Below are positions 12,695 to 21,825 of a stretch of DNA of 64,000 bases, one piece after another. The position numbers and the translations under genes are program-made. The notes under the pieces were generated by a model, which was not told the DNA's origin, searched no databases, and saw only the letters and a list, made by a program, of their open reading frames with translations. The DNA comes from Neobacillus sp. PS3-12 (lineage in GTDB: Bacteria; Bacillota; Bacilli; Bacillales; Cytobacillaceae): contig NZ_CP133268.1 of NCBI RefSeq assembly GCF_030915385.1, positions 2,702,001-2,766,000 on the forward strand. Direction: 5' to 3'. How positions within the stretch are numbered: the first letter of the stretch is position 1; the number at the start of each line of letters is the position of its first letter.

Positions 12695-13183
12695 ATGTTT
12701 CGAATTGGACAAGGCTTCGATGTACATCAATTGACTGAAGGACGGCCCTTAATTATTGGAGGGGTTACCATTCCCTATGAACAAGGACTTTTAGGTCATT
12801 CAGATGCAGATGTTTTGTTGCATGCTGTGTCTGACGCCTGTATTGGTGCAATTGGTGAAGGGGATATCGGAAAGCACTTCCCTGATACTGATCCAAGGTT
12901 TAAAAATGCAGATTCAGCTCTGCTTTTAAAGCATATCTGGGATCTGGTAAAGGAGAAAGGATATACACTGCTGAATGCTGATTGTACGATCATCGCCCAA
13001 AAACCAAAAATGGCACCGTATATTGACCAAATGAAAAAAAGGATTGCCGAACTCCTTGAAGCTGAACCAGAGCAAATTAATGTAAAAGCTACAACGACTG
13101 AAAAATTAGGGTTTACTGGAAGAGGGGAAGGGATTGCTGCACAGGCAGTTGTCTTGCTTCAAGCGATAAATCATGGTGAATAA
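12695..13183 (+). CDS. ispF: 2-C-methyl-D-erythritol 2,4-cyclodiphosphate synthase
   Basis: IspF cyclises CDP-ME 2-phosphate and releases CMP in the MEP pathway. The 162-residue protein has the zinc-binding GFDVHQL (residues 7-13) and the [14 protein letters not shown] block. Its C-terminal signature [16 protein letters not shown] binds the cytidine and the substrate. The ATG follows aaaggagttgcc. It is paired with ispD and followed by about 115 bases before gltX. Confidence 0.97.
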   Translation: MFRIGQGFDVHQLTEGRPLIIGGVTIPYEQGLLGHSDADVLLHAVSDACIGAIGEGDIGKHFPDTDPRFKNADSALLLKHIWDLVKEKGYTLLNADCTIIAQKPKMAPYIDQMKKRIAELLEAEPEQINVKATTTEKLGFTGRGEGIAAQAVVLLQAINHGE

Positions 13184-13297
13184 TCTTTAAAGTTTACTTG
13201 CACAATGGTAAAATAAATCAGGATTGATAAAATATAGAGTCAATAGCAACTCACTTCTTTTTAAGGAGGGTTTGCTTTTTGTCAGGAGGCATCATAA

Positions 13298-14755
13298 ATG
13301 GCAAATGAAATTCGCGTAAGGTACGCTCCAAGTCCAACCGGACATTTACATATTGGGAATGCCCGTACGGCTTTATTTAATTACTTGTTTGCGCGGAATA
13401 AAGGCGGCAAGTTCATCCTTCGGATTGAGGATACGGATCAAAAAAGAAATATCGAAGGCGGCGAGCAAAGTCAAATTAAATATTTGAAATGGCTCGGAAT
13501 GGATTGGGATGAAGGCCCAGATATCGGCGGTGAATATGGTCCTTACAGGCAGTCGGAACGAAACGATATCTATAGGGAATATTATACAAAACTCCTAAAC
13601 GAGGGAAATGCCTATAAATGTTATTGCACGGAAGAGGAATTAGCCGCTGAACATGATGCGCAGGTTGCTAGAGGAGAAACACCTCATTATTCCGGTAAGT
13701 GCCGTCACTTAACAGAGGAGCAACGTGCTGCACTGGAAGCGGAAGGACGCATGCCAAGCATCCGCATTAAGGTTCCTGCAGGTAAAGTATATTCATTTGA
13801 TGATATTGTTAAAGGTTCTGTCTCATTCGAATCCGACGGTTTCGGTGATTGGGTCGTGGTTAAAAAGGACGGAATTCCAACCTATAACTTTGCGGTAGTA
13901 ATCGATGATTATTTAATGAAAATTACCCATGTACTTCGCGGTGATGACCATATTTCCAATACACCTAAACAATTAATGGTCTATGATTTATTAGGGCTGG
14001 AGATTCCAGTTTTTGGCCATATGACATTAATTGTAAATGAAAATCACAGAAAGCTCAGTAAACGTGATGAATCGATTATTCAATTTATGGAGCAGTATGA
14101 AGGATTAGGTTATCTTCCTGAAGCTTTGTTAAACTTTATTACACTCTTAGGTTGGTCACCGGGCGGAGAAGAAGAAATCTATTCAAAAGAAGAGTTTATT
14201 AAGATTTTTGATGCAAATCGTCTTTCTAAGTCCCCAGCTGTCTTTGATAAACATAAGCTAGAGTGGATGAATAATCAATACGTAAAACAAGCTGACCTTG
14301 ATAAAATTGTTGCAATCTCCTTACCACAGTTAATAAAGGCTGGCCGTGTTCCTGCAGATATGAGCGAGTCTGAAAGAGAGTGGGCAATTAAATTAATTGC
14401 ACTATTCCAAGAAAAAATGAGCTTCGGAGCAGAAATTGTGGAACTTTCGGATATGTTTTTTAAGGATGAAGCAGAATATGAAGAAGAAGCTAAGGCAATC
14501 CTTTCTGGTGAAACTGTTCCCCAAGTTTTAAAGGCTTTTTCAGAAGAGGTTGCAGGTCTGGAAGACTTTATCGCAGAAAATATTAAAGCAGCTATAAAAA
14601 CTGTTCAAAAAACGACAGGGCAAAAAGGGAAAAACTTGTTCATGCCAATTCGCTCAGCCGTTACAGGTCAAACGCATGGACCAGACCTTAATCAAACAAT
14701 TGAACTGTTAGGAAAAGAAAAAGTTCAAGCACGGCTTCACAAACTTATCGGTTAA
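13298..14755 (+). CDS. gltX: Glutamyl-tRNA synthetase
   Basis: GltX charges tRNA-Glu. In Bacillus-type bacteria it usually also mischarges tRNA-Gln for the GatCAB amidotransferase. The 485-residue class I enzyme has the HIGH-type motif HIGNARTA near residues 17-24, the KMSKS-type loop KLSKRDE near 252, and the helical anticodon-binding C-terminal half. The ATG follows a good aggagg site. The T-box element directly downstream controls the next operon, not gltX. Confidence 0.97.
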   Translation: MANEIRVRYAPSPTGHLHIGNARTALFNYLFARNKGGKFILRIEDTDQKRNIEGGEQSQIKYLKWLGMDWDEGPDIGGEYGPYRQSERNDIYREYYTKLLNEGNAYKCYCTEEELAAEHDAQVARGETPHYSGKCRHLTEEQRAALEAEGRMPSIRIKVPAGKVYSFDDIVKGSVSFESDGFGDWVVVKKDGIPTYNFAVVIDDYLMKITHVLRGDDHISNTPKQLMVYDLLGLEIPVFGHMTLIVNENHRKLSKRDESIIQFMEQYEGLGYLPEALLNFITLLGWSPGGEEEIYSKEEFIKIFDANRLSKSPAVFDKHKLEWMNNQYVKQADLDKIVAISLPQLIKAGRVPADMSESEREWAIKLIALFQEKMSFGAEIVELSDMFFKDEAEYEEEAKAILSGETVPQVLKAFSEEVAGLEDFIAENIKAAIKTVQKTTGQKGKNLFMPIRSAVTGQTHGPDLNQTIELLGKEKVQARLHKLIG

Positions 14756-14774
14756 CATTAGCGGGAAAATATAA

Positions 14775-15047
14775 TATAGTATAAGAGAATCACTATACGC
14801 AAAAATGTTGAAGAGGAAAAGTATAAAATTGATGCTTTAAAGAGAGAACCATCATCGGCTGAAAGTGGTTCAAGCCAATCTATTTTAGAAGTGCACCTCT
14901 GAGTCCCATTTCGAAATGACTTTTCATGTAGACTTGGGCGGAACCTTCCGTTAAAAGGTTAAAGTTGAGACCAGTAAAATCCTGGTCTAAACAGAGTGGA
15001 ACCGCGCCTAAAGCGTCTCTGTCATTATGACAGAGACGCTTTTTTTA
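14775..15047 (+). promoter_or_regulatory. T-box leader with Cys (TGC) specifier before cysE-cysS
   Basis: The 336-base gap between gltX and cysE holds a tRNA-sensing T-box. The invariant T-box sequence agagtggaaccgcg is at 14993-15006. Just after it is the terminator, stem aaagcgtctctgtc / gacagagacgctttt with a T-run, at 15010-15047. A Stem I region upstream contains gaagtgcacctc, in which TGC at 14892-14894 sits where the specifier codon is expected. TGC is a cysteine codon, which fits cysE and cysS. Uncharged tRNA-Cys should favour the antiterminator. An AT-rich -10-like stretch (ataatatagtataa) precedes the leader, but I cannot place its -35 with confidence. Confidence 0.92.
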
Positions 15048-15091
15048 GTTTTTTCAATCTATTTTAATTAAAGAAAAAGGGGAACAGGGTA

Positions 15092-15760
15092 ATGTTTAAA
15101 AGATTAAAGGAGGACGTAGACGTTATTTTTGAACAAGATCCAGCAGCACGAAGTTATCTGGAAGTGATCTTAACCTACTCCGGTCTCCATGCCATTTGGT
15201 CGCACCGAATAGCCCATGCATTTTATAAACGAAAATTTTACTTTCTAGCTCGAGTCATTTCCCAGGCAAATCGCTTTTTCACTGGAATAGAAATCCACCC
15301 GGGTGCCATCATTGGCAGACGTTTTTTCATCGACCATGGGATGGGAGTAGTCATAGGTGAGACGTGTGAAATTGGTGATAATGTTACTCTTTATCAGGGG
15401 GTAACACTAGGTGGAACAGGAAAAGAAAAAGGAAAACGGCATCCAACCTTAAAGGATAATGTACTTGTCTCAACTGGAGCTAAAGTGTTGGGTTCCATTA
15501 CCATTGGTGAAAACTCAAAAGTAGGCGGCGGTTCTGTTGTGTTAAAGGACGTTCCGCCAAATTCAACGGTTGTCGGTGTTCCAGGAAGAGTCGTTATTCA
15601 AAATGGCAAGAAAATCAGCAGGGATTTAAATCACAGTGATTTACCCGATCCAATCGCAGATCGTCTAAGAGAGATGGAAAGTGAAATTTGTGAGCTAAGG
15701 CAAATGCTTAAAAAGGTTAAAGAAGAAGGAGTTAAAGTAAATGACCATACAACTATATAA
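15092..15760 (+). CDS. cysE: Serine O-acetyltransferase
   Basis: CysE acetylates L-serine with acetyl-CoA to O-acetylserine, the first committed step to cysteine. The 222-residue protein is of the short Firmicutes type. It has the N-terminal helical region, then left-handed beta-helix hexapeptide repeats ([20 protein letters not shown], residues 71-90) containing the catalytic DHG. The active-site loop [12 protein letters not shown] and the C-terminal cap follow. The ATG is after aaaagggg. The last 20 bases overlap cysS, which points to translational coupling under the upstream T-box. Confidence 0.97.
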   Translation: MFKRLKEDVDVIFEQDPAARSYLEVILTYSGLHAIWSHRIAHAFYKRKFYFLARVISQANRFFTGIEIHPGAIIGRRFFIDHGMGVVIGETCEIGDNVTLYQGVTLGGTGKEKGKRHPTLKDNVLVSTGAKVLGSITIGENSKVGGGSVVLKDVPPNSTVVGVPGRVVIQNGKKISRDLNHSDLPDPIADRLREMESEICELRQMLKKVKEEGVKVNDHTTI

Positions 15761-17138
15761 TACGTTAACTCGTAAAAAAGAAGTCTTTGTCCCAATTGAA
15801 GAAGGAAAAGTAAAAATGTATGTTTGCGGACCTACGGTCTATAACTATATTCATATTGGGAACGCAAGGCCTGCCATCGTTTTTGATTCAGTCCGCCGCT
15901 ACTTTGAGTATCGTGGTTATGATGTTCAATATGTTTCCAATTTTACAGATGTGGACGATAAACTAATTCGGGCAGCAAAAGAGCTTGGAGAAGATGTTCC
16001 AACGATTGCTGATCGATTTGTGAATGCTTACTTTGAAGATGTCCACGCATTGGGCTGCAAAACAGCTGATGTACATCCTCGTGTAATGGAAAATATGGAA
16101 ATCATTATAGAGTTTATCGCAAAGTTAATTGAAAAAGGGTATGCTTATGAATCTGAAGGAGATGTTTATTTCCGAACGAGAAGGTTTAAAGATTATGGGA
16201 AACTATCTCATCAGCCGATTGATGAACTGCAAATTGGTGCCCGCATTGAAGTAGGGGAAAAGAAACAAGATAGTTTGGATTTTGCTTTATGGAAGGCTGC
16301 GAAGGAAGGGGAAATTTATTGGGAGAGCCCTTGGGGAATTGGTCGGCCAGGCTGGCATATTGAATGTTCAGCAATGGCAAAAAAATACTTAGGTGAAACG
16401 ATCGACATTCATGCTGGCGGGCAGGATTTAGCTTTCCCGCACCATGAAAATGAAATTGCCCAATCTGAAGCCTTATCAGGGAAAACATTTGCTAACTATT
16501 GGATGCACAATGGTTATATTAATATTGATAATGAAAAGATGTCTAAGTCCTTAGGGAATTTTGTTCTCGTTCATGACATTATTAAAAAGCACGACCCACA
16601 AGTGCTGCGGTTCTTTATGTTATCTGTTCACTATCGTAATCCAATCAATTACAGTGAAGAATTATTAGAGAGTACAAAGGCAGCATTCGAAAGAATAGCA
16701 ACATCCTACCAAAACCTAAAGCACCGCAGGGAAGCAAGCACAAATTTAACAGATCATAATCAGGAATGGTTTGATAAAATTGAGGGATTAAAAGAGCAAT
16801 TTATCAAGGAAATGGACGATGACTTTAATACAGCGAATGCGGTTTCTGTTTTGTTTGAGCTTTCCAAACTTGCGAACTATTATTTGATGGAAAAAAATAC
16901 AGCTGTTATCGTCATTGATGTGTTTGTAAAGGTATTTGATGAGCTCTCCCATGTTTTAGGTTTAACCTTTGAAAAAGAAGAACTAATGGATGCTGATATT
17001 GATGCACTTATTGAAAAACGTAATCAAGCTCGAAAAGATCGTAACTTCCAGCTCTCCGATCAAATTAGGGACCAGTTGAAAGAGATGAATATTATTTTAG
17101 AGGATACGCCGCAAGGCACAAGATGGAAAAGAGGCTAG
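15741..17138 (+). CDS. cysS: Cysteinyl-tRNA synthetase
   Basis: CysS charges tRNA-Cys. The 465-residue class I enzyme has the HIGH-type motif in [16 protein letters not shown] (residues 28-43), zinc ligands at that Cys and in HIECSAMA and HHENEIAQ, and the KMSKS loop EKMSKSLGN near 265. The ATG lies inside the 3' end of cysE, giving a 20-base overlap. The T-box with a TGC specifier covers both genes, so charging demand and cysteine supply are controlled together. Confidence 0.98.
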   Translation: MTIQLYNTLTRKKEVFVPIEEGKVKMYVCGPTVYNYIHIGNARPAIVFDSVRRYFEYRGYDVQYVSNFTDVDDKLIRAAKELGEDVPTIADRFVNAYFEDVHALGCKTADVHPRVMENMEIIIEFIAKLIEKGYAYESEGDVYFRTRRFKDYGKLSHQPIDELQIGARIEVGEKKQDSLDFALWKAAKEGEIYWESPWGIGRPGWHIECSAMAKKYLGETIDIHAGGQDLAFPHHENEIAQSEALSGKTFANYWMHNGYINIDNEKMSKSLGNFVLVHDIIKKHDPQVLRFFMLSVHYRNPINYSEELLESTKAAFERIATSYQNLKHRREASTNLTDHNQEWFDKIEGLKEQFIKEMDDDFNTANAVSVLFELSKLANYYLMEKNTAVIVIDVFVKVFDELSHVLGLTFEKEELMDADIDALIEKRNQARKDRNFQLSDQIRDQLKEMNIILEDTPQGTRWKRG

Positions 17139-17142
17139 ATGA

Positions 17143-17568
17143 ATGCTTCATTATGAAAATAATGTGGACCCAAAACAATTGAATAGCCTTGCCCTTGCTT
17201 ACATGGGTGATGCCATTTATGAAACCTATGTAAGACGCCATCTAATTCAAAGCGGTAAAGTAAAGCCCAATCAATTGCACCGCATGGGAACAAAATTTGT
17301 TTCGGCTAAAGCACAGTGTGCCATTTTGTTTCAAATGTTGAATGAAGAGCGTTTAACTGAAGAAGAAATGGCGGTTGTCATGCGCGGTAGAAATGCTAAA
17401 TCAGCAACAGTTCCCAAAAATACAGATGTGCAAACGTATCGGTATAGTACAGCGTTTGAAGCATTAATGGGGTATTTATATTTGCTGGAACAAAAGGAAC
17501 GATTGGAAGAACTGATTGCATTATCATTTTCATATGTAGAAGAACTAGGAAAGAGGGTGAAAGAATGA
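17143..17568 (+). CDS. mrnC: Mini-ribonuclease III
   Basis: Mini-III matures the 3' and 5' ends of 23S rRNA. The 141-residue protein is a single RNase III catalytic domain without a dsRNA-binding domain. The signature [19 protein letters not shown] is near residue 15 and has the acidic GDA site. [11 protein letters not shown] and the second acidic block [10 protein letters not shown] follow. It starts four bases after cysS and its stop overlaps the rlmB start by four bases. Confidence 0.95.
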   Translation: MLHYENNVDPKQLNSLALAYMGDAIYETYVRRHLIQSGKVKPNQLHRMGTKFVSAKAQCAILFQMLNEERLTEEEMAVVMRGRNAKSATVPKNTDVQTYRYSTAFEALMGYLYLLEQKERLEELIALSFSYVEELGKRVKE

Positions 17569-18314
17569 ATCAGGAACAGGAATTTATTATTGGGAAAAAC
17601 CCCGTCATTGAAGCTCTCAAGGCAAATCGGGATATCAATAAAATTTTAATTGCAGAAGGGTCGCAGCGAGGACAAATGCAGCAAATAACGAGTTTGGCTA
17701 AAGAGAGCAACGTCCTTGTTCAATTTGTACCGAAGAAAAAGCTTGACCAAATTACCGATGGAATTCATCAAGGTGTCCTTGCTTATGTAGCTGCTTACCA
17801 ATATGCTGAGCTGGATGATTTATTTGCTGCTGCAGAAGCAAGAGAGGAACCGCCGTTCTTCCTCTTGCTAGATGAAGTAGAGGACCCACATAATCTTGGA
17901 TCCATTATGCGTACAGCAGATGCGGTAGGTGCACATGGAATTATTATTCCTAAAAGAAGGGCTGTTGGCCTAACAGCAACCGTTGCTAAAGCCTCTACAG
18001 GAGCGATTGAATATATTCCGGTTGTTCGTGTTACAAATATGGCAAGAACCATTGATCAATTAAAGGAACTTGGTGTTTGGATAGCTGGCACAGATGCGAG
18101 TGGTACAGAGGATTATCGTCACTTCGATGGAACACTTCCTCTCGGTCTCGTGATTGGCAATGAGGGGAAAGGTATGGGTAGGCTCATTAGAGATAAATGC
18201 GACTTTTTAATTAAACTTCCAATGGTAGGAAAAGTGACATCACTAAACGCTTCAGTAGCTGCTTCCTTGCTCATGTATGAAGTATTTCGAAAACGCCACC
18301 CGCTTGAGGGATAG
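17565..18314 (+). CDS. rlmB: 23S rRNA 2'-O-methyltransferase RlmB
   Basis: RlmB-family enzymes methylate the ribose of a 23S rRNA guanosine (Gm2251 in E. coli numbering). The 249-residue SpoU/SPOUT protein has the N-terminal substrate-binding domain ([11 protein letters not shown]). It then has the knotted methyltransferase motifs [27 protein letters not shown] and [16 protein letters not shown]. The ATG overlaps the mrnC stop codon. In B. subtilis the gene is called yacO. The exact site in this organism is inferred from the family. Confidence 0.94.
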   Translation: MNQEQEFIIGKNPVIEALKANRDINKILIAEGSQRGQMQQITSLAKESNVLVQFVPKKKLDQITDGIHQGVLAYVAAYQYAELDDLFAAAEAREEPPFFLLLDEVEDPHNLGSIMRTADAVGAHGIIIPKRRAVGLTATVAKASTGAIEYIPVVRVTNMARTIDQLKELGVWIAGTDASGTEDYRHFDGTLPLGLVIGNEGKGMGRLIRDKCDFLIKLPMVGKVTSLNASVAASLLMYEVFRKRHPLEG

Positions 18315-18316
18315 CT

Positions 18317-18826
18317 ATGGACATACTCATTGTTGATGGTTATAACATTATTGGTGCATGGCCCGAGCTAAAAGCATTAAAGGATAAGGATTTGGCTCAA
18401 GCTCGGGATTTATTAATTGCGAAAATGGCAGAGTTACAAGCCTATTCAGGTTTCCGAGTCATTGTAGTCTTTGATGCTTACTTTGTACAAGGAATTGAAA
18501 AAAAATATAAAAACCATAGGGTTGAGGTCATTTTTACCAAGGAAAATGAAACAGCTGATGAGCGGATTGAAAAAATGGCTATTCAATTAAGCAACCGCAA
18601 GACCCAAATTCATGTAGCTACCTCGGATTACACAGAGCAATGGGCTATATTTGGCCAAGGAGCACTCAGGATATCGGCGCGCGAGTTGTTAACAGAAGTA
18701 AATGAACTTGAAAAAAGAATTGAAAAAAATGTTAAAAATATCCAGGTGAACAAACCTGCTTCAAAGATTCCAATAAGCAGTGAAGTGGCAGAAATTTTTG
18801 AAAAATGGAGACGGGGAGAGAGGTAA
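18317..18826 (+). CDS. rae1: Ribosome-dependent mRNA endonuclease Rae1 (YacP, NYN domain)
   Basis: Rae1 cleaves certain mRNAs within the translating ribosome's A site. The 169-residue protein has the PIN-like NYN fold with ILIVDGYNIIGAW at the N-terminus. Acidic residues appear in VVFDAYF and ENETADERIEKM, and SDYTEQWAIFGQGALRISA marks the YacP family. It starts two bases after the rlmB stop, so it belongs to the same transcript. Specificity is taken from the B. subtilis protein, not shown here. Confidence 0.92.
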   Translation: MDILIVDGYNIIGAWPELKALKDKDLAQARDLLIAKMAELQAYSGFRVIVVFDAYFVQGIEKKYKNHRVEVIFTKENETADERIEKMAIQLSNRKTQIHVATSDYTEQWAIFGQGALRISARELLTEVNELEKRIEKNVKNIQVNKPASKIPISSEVAEIFEKWRRGER

Positions 18827-18829
18827 GCG

Positions 18830-18859
18830 TTGACCATTTGGAAATTTCTGCTGTATAAT
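18830..18859 (+). promoter_or_regulatory. SigA-type promoter of sigH
   Basis: TTGACC at 18830-18835, an 18-base spacer and TATAAT at 18854-18859 lie 37 bases before the sigH start codon. The -35 begins just after the rae1 stop. In B. subtilis sigH is under AbrB control. I do not see a site I could name for it here. Confidence 0.75.
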
Positions 18860-18896
18860 AACTCTAACTATGCTTGTTCGGTAGAGGGGGATCCTA

Positions 18897-19547
18897 GTGA
18901 GGATGGACTTCATTACACTAAATAATACACGATTCACGTCGCTGGAAGATGAAGAAGTTGTTGAATTGGTACACAAAGGGGAAAGCGAAGCGTTAGATTA
19001 TTTAATTCATAAATATCGGAACTTTGTACGGGCAAAAGCGAGATCTTATTTTTTAATTGGAGCAGATAAAGAGGATATTGTACAAGAAGGAATGATCGGT
19101 CTATACAAGGCAATCCGTGATTTTCGAGAAGACAAGCTCACATCGTTTAAGGCTTTTGCCGAATTATGCATTACAAGACAGATTATCACAGCCATTAAAA
19201 CGGCAACGAGGCAGAAACATATTCCTTTAAATTCTTACGTTTCGTTGGACAAGCCTATTTATGATGAAGAATCTGACCGAACTTTAATGGACGTTTTGTC
19301 TGGAGCAAAAGTATTAGACCCTGAGGAATTGATTATCAATCAAGAAGAGTTTGATAATATTGAAGTAAAAATGTCTGAATTATTAAGTGACTTGGAACGT
19401 AAGGTGCTGTCTCTTTATTTAGAAGGTCAGTCGTACCAGGAAATTTCTGAAGAGCTCAATCGCCATGTGAAATCGATCGATAATGCCCTGCAGCGTGTTA
19501 AAAGAAAACTAGAGAGATATCTGGAGATTCGTGAATTCTCGCTTTAG
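18897..19547 (+). CDS. sigH: RNA polymerase sigma-H factor
   Basis: SigH directs transcription at the transition to stationary phase and early sporulation, and competence in relatives. The 216-residue sigma-70 protein has region 2 (LDYLIHKYRNFVRAKA, DIVQEGMIGLYKAIRDF) and a region 4 helix-turn-helix (YQEISEELNRHVKSIDNAL). Its sequence is very close to B. subtilis SigH except at the N-terminus. GTG 18897 has the better spacing to tagaggggg; ATG 18903 is the in-frame alternative. Confidence 0.96.
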   Translation: MRMDFITLNNTRFTSLEDEEVVELVHKGESEALDYLIHKYRNFVRAKARSYFLIGADKEDIVQEGMIGLYKAIRDFREDKLTSFKAFAELCITRQIITAIKTATRQKHIPLNSYVSLDKPIYDEESDRTLMDVLSGAKVLDPEELIINQEEFDNIEVKMSELLSDLERKVLSLYLEGQSYQEISEELNRHVKSIDNALQRVKRKLERYLEIREFSL

Positions 19548-19567
19548 CGTTCTTTGAAGTTTGATAA

Positions 19568-19715
19568 CTGTCTAGCGCAAGCGGACCAGCGCCTTGTGTA
19601 CTTCGCCCATCTCCCTACGATAAGTCAACATCGAATCGCTAACGCTCTTCGTGTTTCCTTTATCTCAGTCGATGTGCTCCAGTCCTGTCGTGCGCTAAAC
19701 GGTCGCTTCCGCTTT
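19568..19715. repeat. Palindromic intergenic repeat after sigH
   Basis: The 275-base sigH-rpmG gap is dominated by a GC-richer element with nested inverted repeats. TAGCGCA (19573-19579) pairs with TGCGCTA (19691-19697), and ACATCGA (19628-19634) pairs with TCGATGT (19669-19675). The phrases tgtctagcgcaagcgg and ttcgtgtttcctt resemble repeats scattered between genes in many Bacillus chromosomes. That recollection needs a genome search. A 60-codon frame through it has no ribosome binding site and is not a gene. Confidence 0.7.
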
Positions 19716-19822
19716 GAAATTTTGTCAATCTTATGAATCCGCTCCCATGGACTATTGACATTAATTAGAGGTCCATGTTACATTTTTAAAGATATTATCC
19801 ATGTATAAAGTAGGGGTCAAGG

Positions 19823-19969
19823 ATGAGTAATAAAACGATTCTAGCTTGTGCTGATTGTGGGTCAAGGAATTATACCTACCCTAAAAAGGCGGACCAAACC
19901 GAGCGATTTGAATTGAAGAAATTTTGTAAAACGTGTGGAACCCAAACAGTCCACCGTGAAACAAAATAA
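19823..19969 (+). CDS. rpmG: 50S ribosomal protein L33
   Basis: The 48-residue protein [17 protein letters not shown]... is L33 of the large subunit. Its two CXXC pairs (C9/C12 and C36/C39) make it the zinc-binding C+ type. The ATG follows aggggtcaagg. It stands before secE, the place of rpmGB in B. subtilis. Confidence 0.95.
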   Translation: MSNKTILACADCGSRNYTYPKKADQTERFELKKFCKTCGTQTVHRETK

Positions 19970-20012
19970 TTTTAATAGATATAGATAGCTATTCATAGTT
20001 GGAGGGTACAGC

Positions 20013-20195
20013 ATGCAGCGCATTACGAAATTTTTCAGTGATATTGCTCGTGAAATGAGGAAAGTCAGCTGGCCAAAACGTAAAGAACTGACTCGTTATA
20101 CAATCACAGTTTTATCAACTGTTATCTTTTTTGCTTTGTTTTTTGAGGTAATAGATTTTGGTATTTCAAAATTGATTCGGTTAATTCTTGAATAA
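20013..20195 (+). CDS. secE: Preprotein translocase subunit SecE
   Basis: SecE clamps the SecY channel of the general secretion pathway. The 60-residue protein is the short single-membrane-span type. An amphipathic basic helix (REMRKVSWPKRKEL) with the conserved V-x-WP motif is followed by one hydrophobic segment (about residues 29-50). The ATG follows ggagggta. A terminator follows the gene. Confidence 0.95.
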   Translation: MQRITKFFSDIAREMRKVSWPKRKELTRYTITVLSTVIFFALFFEVIDFGISKLIRLILE

Positions 20196-20242
20196 CAAAT
20201 ACTATTTCATGGTATAATGACAATATTAGAGGAAATTTTAGC

Positions 20243-20267
20243 TAAAAACCCGTTTATCGGGTTTTTT
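20243..20267 (+). terminator. Terminator after secE
   Basis: The stem aaaacccg / cgggtttt with a five-base loop runs into a six-T tract. It separates rpmG-secE from nusG. Confidence 0.85.
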
Positions 20268-20283
20268 AATTTGTAAAAAATCA

Positions 20284-20466
20284 GGCTGTGTTAAATTAGG
20301 TTGTTGATTTCCGCTCCGGGCACTTGCTTTCCGCGGGCGTGCCGGTGAGCCTCCTCGGTGCTAAAGCGCCTGTGGGGTCTCCCCAGCCACGTACTCCCGC
20401 AGGAGTCAAGTGCCCTCCGCTCCAATCAACAGGTTTAGAAAATCACCAAGGACCTTCAACACAGCC
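20284..20466. repeat. 183-bp palindromic intergenic element between secE and nusG
   Basis: The ends are perfect 9-bp inverted repeats, GGCTGTGTT (20284-20292) and AACACAGCC (20458-20466). Inside lies a second inverted pair: GTTGATT with AATCAAC (20303-20309, 20424-20430) and GGGCACTTG with CAAGTGCCC. Two small hairpins sit in the middle (ggtgctaaagcgcc and gtggggtctccccagccac). It is much richer in GC than its surroundings and contains no coding frame. It resembles a repeat family found between genes in many Bacillus genomes. It could be a MITE-like element or a structured RNA. Confidence 0.85.
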
Positions 20467-20526
20467 AAAATTATACTATTACTATTAAGTAAAAATAGGG
20501 AGGGACGGACGAATTAGTCCTATTGA

Positions 20527-21063
20527 ATGGAAAAGAACTGGTATGTTGTTCATACTTACTCCGGCTACGAAAATAAGGTGAAAGCCAATTTAGAAAAGCG
20601 CGTGGAATCGATGGGGATGGCCGATAAGATTTTCCGTGTAGTGGTTCCGGAAGAAGAAGAAACTGAAGAAAAAAATGGCAAGAAAAAAGTAGTAAAAAGA
20701 AAGGTTTTCCCCGGATATGTCTTGGTTGAAATAATAATGACAGATGATTCGTGGTATGTTGTCCGGAATACTCCAGGTGTAACGGGATTTGTTGGCTCGG
20801 CTGGATCTGGTTCTAAACCAACACCGCTTCTACCGGAAGAAGTGAATTTTATTCTGAAAAGAATGGGTGTTGAGGAAAAACGATTTGATGCCAATTTTGA
20901 GATTGGTGAAACAGTGAAAGTTAAAGCTGGTCCTTTTGCCAACTTTACCGGAGTAATTGAAGAAATGGACAAAGATAAAGCTAAGCTCAAAGTTTTGGTT
21001 AATATGTTCGGTCGGGATACACCAGTGGAGCTCGATTTCACGCAAATAGAGAAATTATCTTAA
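20527..21063 (+). CDS. nusG: Transcription termination/antitermination factor NusG
   Basis: NusG binds RNA polymerase and affects pausing, termination and coupling to translation. The 178-residue protein has the NGN domain (MEKNWYVVHTYSGYENKVK..., about 1-115) and a C-terminal KOW domain (VKAGPFANFTGVIEE). The nearest ribosome binding site, agggaggg near 20498, is about 20 bases from the ATG. That is farther than usual, but no closer in-frame start matches the family N-terminus. Confidence 0.97.
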   Translation: MEKNWYVVHTYSGYENKVKANLEKRVESMGMADKIFRVVVPEEEETEEKNGKKKVVKRKVFPGYVLVEIIMTDDSWYVVRNTPGVTGFVGSAGSGSKPTPLLPEEVNFILKRMGVEEKRFDANFEIGETVKVKAGPFANFTGVIEEMDKDKAKLKVLVNMFGRDTPVELDFTQIEKLS

Positions 21064-21121
21064 AAAAAGAGCTAACCAAACCATAAATGTAAACAAATAT
21101 AAACTATCATTCCGAAAAAAC

Positions 21122-21150
21122 TTGAAATGAATCTTAAAAAATGTTAATAT
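21122..21150 (+). promoter_or_regulatory. Extended -10 promoter upstream of rplK
   Basis: TTGAAA (21122-21127), 17 bases, then TGT-TAATAT with the -10 at 21145-21150. It lies in the 219-base nusG-rplK gap, which also holds an untranslated leader of about 130 bases before the rplK start. Confidence 0.7.
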
Positions 21151-21282
21151 TTCATAGGTCAGTATGTCTCGATATTCTGACAAGACATTTTGTCAAGCTC
21201 TTTATCTTTATATAAAGACTAATGAATGAGTGGGAGGGTTAACCCCTATTACCACATCACGGACTTTAAGGAGGTGTGTCTC

Positions 21283-21708
21283 GTGGCTAAAAAAGTAATT
21301 AAGGTTGTTAAATTACAAATTCCTGCTGGTAAAGCTAATCCAGCACCACCAGTTGGTCCTGCACTAGGTCAAGCCGGTGTTAATATCATGGGTTTCTGTA
21401 AAGAATTCAACGCACGTACAGCAGATCAAGCTGGTTTAATCATTCCTGTTGAAATCACGGTTTTTGAAGACCGTTCATTTACATTTATTACGAAAACTCC
21501 TCCTGCTGCCGTTCTTTTAAAAGTAGCAGCTGGAATCCAGTCTGGTTCAGGCCAGCCTAACCGTAATAAAGTAGCAACAGTAAAGCGTGATAAAGTACGC
21601 GAGATTGCGGAACAAAAGATGCCTGACCTTAACGCAGCAAGCGTTGAAGCAGCAATGCGCATGGTTGAAGGTACTGCACGCAGCATGGGAATCGTTATCG
21701 AAGATTAA
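21283..21708 (+). CDS. rplK: 50S ribosomal protein L11
   Basis: L11 forms the base of the GTPase-associated centre, with L10 and L12, on 23S rRNA. The 141-residue protein begins (M)[19 protein letters not shown] and has the proline-rich N-terminal domain ([18 protein letters not shown]) and C-terminal rRNA-binding domain. GTG 21283 is chosen because it follows the strong ribosome binding site aaggaggtgtg and gives the family N-terminus. A longer frame to 21226 exists but has no support. Confidence 0.97.
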   Translation: MAKKVIKVVKLQIPAGKANPAPPVGPALGQAGVNIMGFCKEFNARTADQAGLIIPVEITVFEDRSFTFITKTPPAAVLLKVAAGIQSGSGQPNRNKVATVKRDKVREIAEQKMPDLNAASVEAAMRMVEGTARSMGIVIED

Positions 21709-21741
21709 TCCATGTAAAACTGTTTTTTTTGTAAGATGAGG

Positions 21742-21777
21742 GGTTGCGATGTTAATTAAACTAATCGCAACCTTTTT
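21742..21777 (+). terminator. Attenuator or terminator between rplK and rplA
   Basis: The stem GGTTGCGAT (21742-21750) / ATCGCAACC (21764-21772) is followed by five T. As rplA must still be expressed, it may be partial or regulated. L1 is known to bind its own mRNA in other bacteria, but no such site is shown here. Confidence 0.7.
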
Positions 21778-21825
21778 CGTGGGAGATTAATTCGCTAAAA
21801 CCACAATCAAGGAGGAAATTTTAAA

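Noticed and set aside
19554..19736. A 60-codon frame after sigH
   Set aside because: It covers a palindromic intergenic repeat and has no ribosome binding site or family likeness.
20565..21041. A 158-codon minus-strand frame opposite nusG
   Set aside because: A shadow frame of a highly conserved gene, with no ribosome binding site and a low-complexity Ser/Thr-rich product.
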